Positions 17,731-26,499 of a stretch of 64,000 nt of DNA are shown piece after piece. Every line of letters begins with the position of its first letter. Within the stretch, counting starts at the first letter, position 1. This DNA is from Aliidiomarina minuta (GTDB taxonomy: Bacteria > Pseudomonadota > Gammaproteobacteria > Enterobacterales > Alteromonadaceae). The position numbers were made by a program, and so were the translations under genes. The notes below the pieces were generated by a model. It searched no databases, was not told where the DNA came from, and saw nothing but the letters and a program-made list of their open reading frames with translations. Where the stretch lies: contig NZ_PIPL01000003.1 of NCBI RefSeq assembly GCF_003987145.1, positions 1 to 64,000 of the forward strand. Reading direction: 5' to 3'.

Positions 17731-18679
17731 GTTTCTTTTCGCGCCGGGCATCTCGCCTGGCGTGGCGGGCGGCCTGAGTTGCCATACGGTGGGCACGTGC
17801 GGCGTCGACGCTGTATAAGGCAAGCGCTGCCCAGATAATAGCGAAAGTGATCAGTTTATCCAGTGTTAGGGCTTCGCCATAGACGCCAACCGCTAAAATA
17901 AACATCAGGCTGGGGCCTATGTACTGAAAGAAGCCTAAGGTTGAATAGCGAATACGCTGTGCCGCACCGGTAAAAAACAACAGCGGCACTGTGGTAATCA
18001 CTCCCGCCATGATTAGTAGCAGGTTCAGTTGCCAGTCATTTGCCAGCATGTTGCTGGCATCGCTGTCGGCAAAGAACATAAACCAGATCAGCATGAAGGG
18101 CAGCAGCAACAGAATTTCCAGCCACAGACCGGTGAGTGAATCAAAAGGCAGCTTTTTACGCAGCGCACCATAAGTGGCAAAAGAAGCGGCTAATGCCAGG
18201 GCCACCCAGGGTACAGAACCAAAGGTGATCACCTGAATAGCAACGCCAATGAATGCCAGGCCTACCGCCCAAAGTTGCAGACGACGTAACTTCTCAGCAA
18301 AGAACAGCATACCGATGGCGACATTTAATAACGGATTGATGTAATAACCGAGGCTGGCATCCAGCATAAAGTCGTTGGCCACAGCCCAGATAAAAACAAA
18401 CCAGTTAAAACCAATCAGGCAGGCCGCCAAAGCCAGTCGTATCAGAAGCTTAGGCGCTTTAAAGGCGGCGACCACACGCTGCATGCGGCCTGTTATCAGG
18501 ATTAAGATGAGTACCAGAAAAAAGGCCCAGAAAATACGGTGCGCCAGTACTTCAAACGCCGGCACATGCGCGACTGATTTGAAATAGATGGGAGCCAGGC
18601 CCCAGATGGTATAGGCCAGAATGGCGAAGATAACGCCCTGACGGCCGCGTTTCTGGATTTCTTCAGGTGTCTGTTGCAC
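17714..18679 (-). CDS. rarD: EamA-family permease RarD
   Basis: A 321-residue inner-membrane protein with ten predicted membrane segments and the RarD start RQGVIFAILAYTIWGLAPIYFK. The family is named for a chloramphenicol-sensitivity phenotype; its substrate is not established. The C-terminal tail is very basic (ARHARRDARREKKLNAKA). It is convergent with uvrD, overlapping by 17 bases, and sits 16 bases after yigI on the same strand. The yigI-rarD pairing near recQ is also seen in Escherichia coli. Confidence 0.92.
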   Translation of the reverse strand: MQQTPEEIQKRGRQGVIFAILAYTIWGLAPIYFKSVAHVPAFEVLAHRIFWAFFLVLILILITGRMQRVVAAFKAPKLLIRLALAACLIGFNWFVFIWAVANDFMLDASLGYYINPLLNVAIGMLFFAEKLRRLQLWAVGLAFIGVAIQVITFGSVPWVALALAASFATYGALRKKLPFDSLTGLWLEILLLLPFMLIWFMFFADSDASNMLANDWQLNLLLIMAGVITTVPLLFFTGAAQRIRYSTLGFFQYIGPSLMFILAVGVYGEALTLDKLITFAIIWAALALYSVDAARAHRMATQAARHARRDARREKKLNAKA

Positions 18680-18695
18680 TGCCTGTCCTTAAAAA

Positions 18696-19154
18696 CTAAC
18701 CTACCATGTAGGTGCCGGTACCGAAGGCAATCAGCATGCCCTCCTGATTGTGCAGTTCCATACGGGCGACTGCCACTTTGTTGCCGGAACGGATAATATG
18801 GGCCGTGGTAATGAAAGTTTCACCACGCCCCGGGCGTACGTAATCGACCCGTAAATCTATAGTGCCACAGCGACTGATGCGTTCGATCACTTCATGAGGC
18901 TGGGCGCTGTGATCCATAGTTTCTATGACACTGGCGATAGCAACTAAGCCACCACACATATCCAGTGCCGTAGCTAATACACCACCATGCAAAATGCCTT
19001 GGGGAGCATTACCGATCAGTTCTTCTTTCCATTTAAACTGAACTTCCGAGATATCGGACGCAAAACGTGTCACCTCAAGCCCGATAAGCTTATGGAAGGG
19101 TATTTTTTCGTTCATTAAGAGCGAAATTTGAGCAAGTAGTGGCGAAGAAGTCAT
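18696..19154 (-). CDS. yigI: Hotdog-fold acyl-CoA thioesterase YigI
   Basis: A 152-residue hotdog-fold protein strongly resembling Escherichia coli YigI, including GILHGGVLATALDMCGGLV, GTIDLRVDYVRPGRGE, GNKVAVARMELHN and the closing TGTYMVG. YigI cleaves medium- to long-chain acyl-CoA. The ATG at 19154 gives nearly the family length (155). The frame runs on to 19247, but that would enter recQ. Neither 19154 nor the Met codon at 19113-19115 has a good ribosome site, so the start is somewhat uncertain. It is divergent from recQ. Confidence 0.88.
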   Translation of the reverse strand: MTSSPLLAQISLLMNEKIPFHKLIGLEVTRFASDISEVQFKWKEELIGNAPQGILHGGVLATALDMCGGLVAIASVIETMDHSAQPHEVIERISRCGTIDLRVDYVRPGRGETFITTAHIIRSGNKVAVARMELHNQEGMLIAFGTGTYMVG

Positions 19155-19233
19155 TTGCAAATGGTTATCTGTGGTCGGGATGCATACAATAGGGCTGGAT
19201 ACTCTTTCAGTCAACCAACTATTCAGGAGCTTC

Positions 19234-21057
19234 ATGTCAGGCAACACAGCGCAACAGCCCCATTCTATGCAGCAGGCTGCACAGGTTCTGCAACAGGTAT
19301 TTGGTTATACCGAGTTTCGTAATGGGCAGGCCGCTGTTATCGAGCGTGTGTTAAATGGCACCGACGCCGTTGCTCTGATGCCGACCGGTGGCGGCAAGTC
19401 GTTATGTTATCAGCTGCCGGCGGTCATGTTACCCGGTTTAACGGTGGTAATTTCGCCCCTGGTTTCGTTAATGGATGATCAGGTAGCTGCTTTACAGGCG
19501 ACCGGCGTGTCAGCGGCAGCCTTGCATTCCGGCATGCAGGGACCTGAGATGATGGACACACTGCGAGCCTTACAAGACGGCAGCATACGCTTACTTTATG
19601 TAGCTCCTGAACGCGCTTTGTTAGCTTCTTTTATCGAACGCCTGCAAAGTTTGCATATTTCCTTAATCGCCGTAGATGAAGCTCATTGTATTTCGCAGTG
19701 GGGGCATGACTTCCGGCCTGAGTACGGGCGTCTGGGCGAGTTGCGTCAGTATTTGCCTCAGGTGCCTATGCTGGCGCTCACTGCAACGGCCGATCATGTG
19801 ACCCGCGACGACATAGTGCAGCGCCTGCATCTGAACGATCCTTTGATTTTTCAAAGTTCTTTTGATCGTCCTAATATTCGTTATCTGGTGCAGGAAAAGT
19901 TTAAACCGCAAAAGCAGGTGGTAGATTACGTTAAACGGCAACGGGGCGCTTCCGGCATTATCTATTGTGGTAGTCGCAAGAAAACAGAAGATCTGGCAGA
20001 AAAATTACGCGCCGCTGGAGTGAATGCTCAGCCTTATCATGCCCGTCTGCCGCATGAAGAAAAGCGTGACACCCTGCATCGGTTTTTACGCGACGATCTG
20101 GATGTAGTAGTAGCGACCGTTGCTTTTGGTATGGGCATTAATAAACCTAATGTGCGCTTTGTATTGCATTACGATATTCCACGCAGTGTTGAAGCTTATT
20201 ATCAGGAAACCGGCCGAGCTGGTCGCGACGGGGTAGCTTCTGAAGCGGTGATGTTTTACGAACCCGGCGATGCTAACTGGATATGGCGCCTGTTTGATGA
20301 CCAGCCAGAGACCGACCGCTTGCGGGTAGAGAAACAAAAATTCCACGCTATGACATCTTTCGCTGAAGCGCAGACCTGTCGGCGTTTGGTACTACTCAAT
20401 TACTTCGGCGAATACCGCAGTGAACCTTGTGGCAACTGCGATTTATGTCTGCAACCGCCCAAGCAATATGAAGGTACCGAAGATGCGCAAAAAGCTCTGA
20501 GTTGCGTGTATCGCACCGGGCAGCAGTTTGGCGTGAATTACGTGGTTGAGGTTTTACGTGGGGCACAAACTCAGAAGATAAAGCAAAACCGGCATGATGA
20601 ACTTTCGACTTTTGCCATCGGTAAAAACCAGTCGGCTGAACATTGGGTGTCGGTGATTCGGCAACTAATACATCGTGGTTTGCTGGTCCAGGATATCCGC
20701 CGACACAGCGCATTGCATTTAGCCGAAGCAGCCCGGCCTGTGTTACGTGGAGAAATCGCTCTGACACTGGCTCAACCGCGCCTGGAGGCATTTAAAACCG
20801 GAAGTCAGGTGGTTGAGCGTGGTAATCACGATAAAGTGCTGTTCCGCCATCTACGGGCATTACGCAAACGCATCGCAGAACAAGCCGAAGTACCGCCCTA
20901 TGTGGTTTTCGGCGACAGCACTTTGCAGGACATGGCTACTTTGCTACCCACCACTGAAAACGAGTTTCTACAGGTATCCGGGGTTGGTCAGGTGAAACTG
21001 GAAAGATACGGCGAAGCTTTTCTAAAGGAAATTGCGAATTACCTGGCGGGGCAGTGA
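19234..21057 (+). CDS. recQ: ATP-dependent DNA helicase RecQ
   Basis: Superfamily 2 3'-5' helicase of the RecF recombination pathway. The 607 residues contain motif 0 FGYTEFRNGQ, Walker A PTGGGKS, VDEAHC, and motif VI QETGRAGRDG. The RQC zinc site follows (CRR...CGNCDLC), then a winged helix and a C-terminal HRDC domain (LRALRKRIAEQAEVPPYVVF). I start at the ATG at 19234, which has CAGGAG upstream and gives the normal family length, rather than 63 bases earlier. Confidence 0.96.
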   Translation: MSGNTAQQPHSMQQAAQVLQQVFGYTEFRNGQAAVIERVLNGTDAVALMPTGGGKSLCYQLPAVMLPGLTVVISPLVSLMDDQVAALQATGVSAAALHSGMQGPEMMDTLRALQDGSIRLLYVAPERALLASFIERLQSLHISLIAVDEAHCISQWGHDFRPEYGRLGELRQYLPQVPMLALTATADHVTRDDIVQRLHLNDPLIFQSSFDRPNIRYLVQEKFKPQKQVVDYVKRQRGASGIIYCGSRKKTEDLAEKLRAAGVNAQPYHARLPHEEKRDTLHRFLRDDLDVVVATVAFGMGINKPNVRFVLHYDIPRSVEAYYQETGRAGRDGVASEAVMFYEPGDANWIWRLFDDQPETDRLRVEKQKFHAMTSFAEAQTCRRLVLLNYFGEYRSEPCGNCDLCLQPPKQYEGTEDAQKALSCVYRTGQQFGVNYVVEVLRGAQTQKIKQNRHDELSTFAIGKNQSAEHWVSVIRQLIHRGLLVQDIRRHSALHLAEAARPVLRGEIALTLAQPRLEAFKTGSQVVERGNHDKVLFRHLRALRKRIAEQAEVPPYVVFGDSTLQDMATLLPTTENEFLQVSGVGQVKLERYGEAFLKEIANYLAGQ

Positions 21058-21264
21058 AGTGCTATTGCTTTTATACTTAATTGCATAACAATCGCTATGG
21101 TTTTAAGTGTTTTGCTAGCAACTTCTGCAAAGTTAGCAGTAAATAGCATAAATAAAAGCCAACTTCTTATTGAAATAAAACCTTAATATAAAGGACAATA
21201 AGGTGTAACAAATTGCTCTTACGATCACCCTGACATTTTATCTCTCTCAATTAGGTATAAAAAA

Positions 21265-24200
21265 ATGAAGATTTCATTCCGAAACAGTGCGTTGGCTCTA
21301 TCTGTCGCTCTGGCTTTAGGTACGTCTATTCCGGCCTCTGCGCAAGATACGTCTTCAGGTATGCGCGGCAACGTTCAAAACGAAGCTGGGCAGGTAATCG
21401 CCAATGCACGTATTGAAATAGTCCATGAGCCGTCAGGCTCGCGTTCTACGGCAACCAGTAATGCACAAGGGCAGTTTGTTGCATCAGGTTTGCGTGTAGG
21501 TGGTCCATACACTATTACGGTGACCAGCGATCAGGGTACGCAAACTTATCAGAATGTATTCCTTTCTTTAGGTGATTTGTATCGCTTAAACGCAGTTGTT
21601 GAGGATCAGGAAGTCGAAGACGAACGATATGAGCGGATAGCTGTGCGCGGAACTTCGACTACGCTGGACTATACTCGTACAGGGCCAGCCTCAACTTTTA
21701 GTGCGTCAGATATCGACGCCATGCCAATGTTTAACCGGGACCTGAAAGACGTTGTCCGGGTAAATCCATTGGTAGTGGTGGGCACCGACGATGCGTTCTC
21801 AACAAGCATTGCTGGTGCAAATAATCGTTTTAACAGTCTTTCTGTTGACGGTATGAGACAAGATGATGACTTTGGCCTGAATGCTAATGGTTACCCTTCA
21901 GCACGGGGCCCTATCCCAATTGAAGCACTGGATCAGATTTCGGTATCTATTGCTCCTTATCAGGCTAAAGTCGGTGGGTTTACAGGCGGTGGTATCAGTG
22001 CCGTTACCCGTTCTGGTACTAATGAATGGACCGGTTCTGTGTTCGCTGAGTACGCAAGTGACTCAATGGCAGGTCGGGTGAACCCTCCTGGTCGTGATAA
22101 ATTTGATTTGGACCCTTATAAAGAGCAAACCATTGGTTTTGGTGTCGGTGGTCCTTTGATAGAAGACACGTTATTCTTCTTTGCCGCTTATGAGAAATGG
22201 GATTCTGATTTCGTAAGTACTGGGTGGGGGCCTTTTGACGCCGATAATGTCAGTAATTTAGCCGATATTTCTGAAGCCGATTTGAATGCAGTGCGTGATA
22301 TTGCATCCAGTCAGTACGGTGTTAGTCCGGGTAACTGGAATACTTACCCGGATGAAGATGATGAGAAGTTACTGATCAAGCTGGATTGGAACATTAACCA
22401 GGATCATCGTGCCTCTTTGACTTATCAGCACACCGAAAGCTTCCAGGTACGTCAGGCCGGTTCTCAGGCTTCTCTCCTTAACCTGAGCTCCAACGGTTAC
22501 GGCATTACTGATACCTTAAACATGGCTACAGCGAGCTTATACTCAGACTGGACCAATGAATTTTCGACGGATATCCGACTGGGTTTCAAACAGCATGAAA
22601 ACCGCCAGGTTTCACTGGATGATCAGAGCTATGGTCAGGTGACGGTCGCGACTGATACTGGAAGTGTCCGTTTGGGCCCTGATATCTTCCGCCACGCAAA
22701 TGAGCTGGATAACGACCTGCTGCAATTCCGTGCCAACGGTGAATATCTGTTAGGCGATCACACCATTGAGTTTGGCTGGGAACATGAACAACTGGATGTG
22801 TTCAATATGTTTGTGCGTAGATCATTGGGTGAATTTGATTTTGCTTCAATCGATGACTTCCTTGATGGTAACGCATCTTCAGTTAGGTATGAAAATGCGG
22901 TTTCAAACAATCCTCGCGATGGTGCCGCGTCTTTTAAATACGCTACTAACAGCCTGTATATCCAAGACCGCTGGATGGTCAACTATGACCTGACGTTAGA
23001 TTTTGGCCTGCGTTATGAGCGCATTTCAACAAGTGACAAACCAAACTATAATGAAAACTTTGAACAGCGTTATGGCTTCTCTAACCAGCAGACTTTTGAT
23101 GGTCTTGATTTATGGCTGCCACGTGTCGGCTTTAACTATGCGTTCAGTGACGCACTGAATATCCGTGGTGGTTTTGGTCGTTTTGGCGGTGGTCGTCCTA
23201 ATGTATGGTTGTCTAACTCCTATACGAATGACGGTATTAACATTACCAGCTCAAGCTTAAATGGTCAGGCATTTTCTGGCGTAGATATTACTCAAGTGCC
23301 ACAAGCGATGCAGGATTCGCTGGTGGCGGGTGATGGCCGCGTAGACGTGGTAGATCCTAACTTCAAAATGCCGTCTGAGTGGAAATACAGCATAGGTTTT
23401 GATTATCTGGCTGACCTGGGCTGGTTGGGTTACGACTGGGTTATCACCGGTGATTACATATACACAGATAAAGAGAGTGAAGCTTTCTATCAGGATTTAG
23501 GTCGTGGGGATATGGATCCTATAGTAGCCCCTGATGGACGCTTAATTTACGAGTCGGGTTCACGTAAGGATATTATGCTGACAAACGCGGATAGCGGACG
23601 CAGTAATATTTTAGCCTTGGGGGCTTCCAAGCAATGGGATAACCTGGCCTTAACGCTGGGTTATGCGTATCAGGATATTACCGATATCGGTGGCTTTGGT
23701 TCAAGTCAGGCCACTTCAAGCTATGATCGTTATGCAACCTTGAATCGCGATCAAGCTAATATAGGTACGTCTCGATTTGAAACCACGCACCGCTTAAACC
23801 TATTGTTAACTTACACTCGTGAGTTCTTCAGTGGGTATGAGTCACGCTTTACTTTATATGCCGAGCGTCGTTCCGGCGAGCGCTTCAGCTATACTGGATA
23901 TAATGATGGTAGCTTTGGTTTTGGTAGTGATGACCGTATCGGCCACCTGTTATATATCCCAGATGGCCCGAATGATAACGTGCGTTTCGAAGGTTGGGAC
24001 TATGCTGACTTTGCTGCGCTGGTCCAAGAGAATGGCCTGAGTAGTTATGCAGGTTCTGTTACTCCACGCAACTCGGGTTCTACTCGCTACGTAAACATTG
24101 TTGATTTTAAATTTGAGCAGCAGGTACCTGGCTTTAGCGAGAATCATCGTGGTAGCGTATTCTTTGAAATTAAGAACTTGCTCAACCTGATTGACAGCTC

Positions 24201-24381
24201 GCAGGGACGCCAGTTCGGTACCGGTTACCCAGCTTATTATAATCTGGCAAATATTGATTATGATGCGGCTGCAGACGAGTATATCTACAGCCCGGCCACT
24301 ACAAGAAGCAATGAACCGGAAACTTTCCGTGCAAAAGCTTCTACATGGCAGGCGAAAGTAGGTGTCCGCTATCGTTTCTAG
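21265..24381 (+). CDS. Oar-like TonB-dependent outer-membrane receptor
   Basis: A 1038-residue outer-membrane protein. Residues 1-27 are a Sec signal (cleavage after ASA). A carboxypeptidase-regulatory-like (Ig-type) domain follows (about 33-110, GNVQNEAGQVIANARIEI), then a plug (about 130-250) and a large beta-barrel ending WQAKVGVRYRF with a terminal Phe. The arrangement matches Oar-type receptors, whose ligands are often peptides or proteins; this substrate is unknown. I do not see a clear TonB box. The gene stands alone, with a 207-base leader upstream and a strong terminator downstream. Confidence 0.88.
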   Translation: MKISFRNSALALSVALALGTSIPASAQDTSSGMRGNVQNEAGQVIANARIEIVHEPSGSRSTATSNAQGQFVASGLRVGGPYTITVTSDQGTQTYQNVFLSLGDLYRLNAVVEDQEVEDERYERIAVRGTSTTLDYTRTGPASTFSASDIDAMPMFNRDLKDVVRVNPLVVVGTDDAFSTSIAGANNRFNSLSVDGMRQDDDFGLNANGYPSARGPIPIEALDQISVSIAPYQAKVGGFTGGGISAVTRSGTNEWTGSVFAEYASDSMAGRVNPPGRDKFDLDPYKEQTIGFGVGGPLIEDTLFFFAAYEKWDSDFVSTGWGPFDADNVSNLADISEADLNAVRDIASSQYGVSPGNWNTYPDEDDEKLLIKLDWNINQDHRASLTYQHTESFQVRQAGSQASLLNLSSNGYGITDTLNMATASLYSDWTNEFSTDIRLGFKQHENRQVSLDDQSYGQVTVATDTGSVRLGPDIFRHANELDNDLLQFRANGEYLLGDHTIEFGWEHEQLDVFNMFVRRSLGEFDFASIDDFLDGNASSVRYENAVSNNPRDGAASFKYATNSLYIQDRWMVNYDLTLDFGLRYERISTSDKPNYNENFEQRYGFSNQQTFDGLDLWLPRVGFNYAFSDALNIRGGFGRFGGGRPNVWLSNSYTNDGINITSSSLNGQAFSGVDITQVPQAMQDSLVAGDGRVDVVDPNFKMPSEWKYSIGFDYLADLGWLGYDWVITGDYIYTDKESEAFYQDLGRGDMDPIVAPDGRLIYESGSRKDIMLTNADSGRSNILALGASKQWDNLALTLGYAYQDITDIGGFGSSQATSSYDRYATLNRDQANIGTSRFETTHRLNLLLTYTREFFSGYESRFTLYAERRSGERFSYTGYNDGSFGFGSDDRIGHLLYIPDGPNDNVRFEGWDYADFAALVQENGLSSYAGSVTPRNSGSTRYVNIVDFKFEQQVPGFSENHRGSVFFEIKNLLNLIDSSQGRQFGTGYPAYYNLANIDYDAAADEYIYSPATTRSNEPETFRAKASTWQAKVGVRYRF

Positions 24382-24403
24382 AAAAGGCGTTTAATGTCAT
24401 TTC

Positions 24404-24432
24404 AAAAAGGGTTGCTACGGCAACCCTTTTTT
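24404..24432 (+). terminator. Intrinsic terminator after the TonB-dependent receptor
   Basis: GGGTTGC, a TACG tetraloop and GCAACCC form a perfect seven-pair stem flanked by a run of A on the left and a run of six T on the right. It is 23 bases after the receptor stop. Confidence 0.93.
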
Positions 24433-24542
24433 ATGCGTACACATCTGAATTTAAGTATGCAACTATACTAATGTCTAATATATAGAGGCCGCTTTGCAGG
24501 CATAATAATCGGTCGGCTTTTACTAAATAGCGAGCGCAACTT

Positions 24543-26246
24543 ATGAATGCTATCTTCGTTTTGATTGCTGGCCTGGGTGCAATGGCGCTGGGCTATGTTT
24601 TCTATTCAAAATTTATTGCGGAAAAAATTTATCGGCTGGATGCCAACTTCAGGACGCCTGCCCATGAGTTCGAAGATGGGGTGGATTTCGTACCCACTAA
24701 CAAGTTTGTGTTGTGGGGTCATCACTTCACCTCAGTTGCTGGTGCGGCACCTATTATTGGTCCGGCTATTGCTGTTATATGGGGCTGGGTCCCTGCCTTT
24801 TTGTGGGTCATTTTCGGTACTATCTTTTTTGCCGGGGTGCACGATGCCGGTGCTATCTGGGCCAGTAACCGCAATAAAGCGAAGTCTATCGGTGCCTTGA
24901 CCGGTGATGTGGTCGGCAAACGCGCACGCAGTCTGTTTATGATCGTGATCTTCCTTGTGCTGCTGATGGTGAATGCGGTATTTGCGGTGGTCATAGCCGG
25001 GTTGCTGGTTGACTTCCCCAGCGCCGTGGTGCCTGTCTGGGGCGCTATTTTTGTTGCTCTGATCATAGGGCAACTGATTTATCGTAAATACATTGGCCTT
25101 ATCGCGGTATCTTTCATTGGCGTTCTTGCTCTGTATGGCCTGATTGGCCTTGGACCTTTGTTCCCAGTTGAGCTTGCTGACAGCTTTATGGGCATGGCGC
25201 AGAACACACAGTGGATACTTATCCTCTTTCTTTATGCGGCTATTGCTTCGCTGCTACCAGTCTGGATGTTATTGCAACCACGTGATTACATTAACGGCCT
25301 GCAGCTATTTATTGGCTTGATTCTGGTGTATGCGGCGGTGCTGATTTCAGGCCCGGAAATGGTCGCGCCTGCTTTTAACTCCAATGTCCCGGAAGGCACA
25401 CCTTCTATTATTCCGTTGCTGTTTGTGACTATTGCCTGTGGTGCTATCTCAGGTTTCCATGGTCTGGTTGCGGGCGGTACCACGTCGAAGCAGCTGAATA
25501 AAGAAACCGACGCCCGTTTTGTCGGTTACTTTGGTGCTGTGGGTGAGGGTTCACTCGCGCTGGCGGCTATTATTGCCGCGACTGCGGGTTTTGCCACGGT
25601 CGCTGACTGGGAAGCGGTCTATTCAGCCTTTGGTCAGGGCGGGGTGAATGCCTTTGTTAGCGGCGGTGCCAGCATCATCAGCAATGGTATCGGTCTCGAA
25701 TTAAGCCTGGCTGAAACCTTGCTGACAGTGATGGCGGTGCTCTTCGCCGGCACCACCATGGATACAGGCTTGCGTCTGCAGCGTTATATTTTCCAGGAGT
25801 GGGGTAACATCTACAACATTAACTGGATGCAGAAGGTTTTACCTTCTACCTTGCTCGCGGTAGGTGCTTGTCTGATACTCGCCTTTGGTGCCGGTTCAGG
25901 CGGCTCCGGTGGTTTATTAATCTGGCCGCTGTTTGGTACTACCAACCAGTTACTGGCAGGTTTAACGCTATTGGTGATTACCGTTATTCTGGCGCGTCTG
26001 GGGCGTAACGTGTATTTCACACTTATTCCTTTGGTATTCCTGCTCATCATGACAGTGATGGCGCTTCTGCTACAATTAAGAACCTTCTATGCAGCAGGCG
26101 ACTGGTTCCTCTTTGGTTTGGATCTGGTGGTGCTGGTAGCGGCTATCTTTATTGCGCTCGAATGTGCAGCAACACTAAGTCGTCTGCGTACAGAGGGCAG
26201 CGGAGAAAAAGCCAGCGGAGAGAAAAGTGCAGATAAAAAAGATTAA
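24543..26246 (+). CDS. CstA-family carrier (pyruvate/peptide transporter type)
   Basis: A 567-residue integral membrane protein of the CstA family, whose Escherichia coli members CstA and BtsT import pyruvate and perhaps peptides. The N-terminal family block is clear (FTSVAGAAPIIGPAIAVIWG, FAGVHDAGAIWAS). About 14-16 membrane segments follow, with a conserved GFHGLVAGGTTSKQLNKE loop. It is shorter than Escherichia coli CstA (about 700), as in many marine relatives. The polar C-terminal tail (about 20 residues, Ser/Glu/Lys-rich) overlaps the next gene by 20 bases. It heads a four-gene unit bounded by terminators. Confidence 0.9.
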   Translation: MNAIFVLIAGLGAMALGYVFYSKFIAEKIYRLDANFRTPAHEFEDGVDFVPTNKFVLWGHHFTSVAGAAPIIGPAIAVIWGWVPAFLWVIFGTIFFAGVHDAGAIWASNRNKAKSIGALTGDVVGKRARSLFMIVIFLVLLMVNAVFAVVIAGLLVDFPSAVVPVWGAIFVALIIGQLIYRKYIGLIAVSFIGVLALYGLIGLGPLFPVELADSFMGMAQNTQWILILFLYAAIASLLPVWMLLQPRDYINGLQLFIGLILVYAAVLISGPEMVAPAFNSNVPEGTPSIIPLLFVTIACGAISGFHGLVAGGTTSKQLNKETDARFVGYFGAVGEGSLALAAIIAATAGFATVADWEAVYSAFGQGGVNAFVSGGASIISNGIGLELSLAETLLTVMAVLFAGTTMDTGLRLQRYIFQEWGNIYNINWMQKVLPSTLLAVGACLILAFGAGSGGSGGLLIWPLFGTTNQLLAGLTLLVITVILARLGRNVYFTLIPLVFLLIMTVMALLLQLRTFYAAGDWFLFGLDLVVLVAAIFIALECAATLSRLRTEGSGEKASGEKSADKKD

Positions 26247-26499
26247 AGCCTGGTGGGATAAGGCCAATCACTTTGCGGAGGAGGCATATAATGCCCCCTA
26301 CCGCTCTGCGATTGCCCGCGCTAAGCGGGAAGAAGACGATCTTTTTATGCTGCTGGTGTTTTCAGAAATGATGGGCGTACCTAACCCGGCAAGCTACTAC
26401 ACTATGGAACTGCAACCTCTGTTACTGGAGCGTTTCCATGACTGGCATATACGCATGGGCATGGAAAAGTCTCCTCTGGACCACTTCAAATGTTGTTAA
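26227..26499 (+). CDS. Small protein ending in Cys-Cys (cory-CC-star type)
   Basis: A 90-residue soluble protein whose only two cysteines are the last two residues (HFKCC, then stop). It is rich in aromatic and charged residues (KAWWDKANHFAEEAYNAPYR; ERFHDWHIRMGM) and has a short hydrophobic stretch, DDLFMLLVFSEMMG. I associate it, from memory, with the uncharacterised family named cory-CC-star. The start is GTG with GGAGAG six bases upstream, inside the end of the CstA gene. Its own end overlaps the ATPase start by ten bases, the Cys-Cys-stop codons doubling as ATG-TTG-TTA. This suggests coupled production of all three. Function is unknown; a metal- or tail-handling adaptor for the ATPase is only a guess. 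Confidence 0.87.
   Translation: MQIKKIKAWWDKANHFAEEAYNAPYRSAIARAKREEDDLFMLLVFSEMMGVPNPASYYTMELQPLLLERFHDWHIRMGMEKSPLDHFKCC

Noticed and set aside
21058..21264. Possible small RNA or terminator in the recQ-receptor gap (GCTAGCAACTT...AAGTTAGC)
   Set aside because: The stem is imperfect and AT-rich with no T run; I see nothing there beyond an AT-rich leader.
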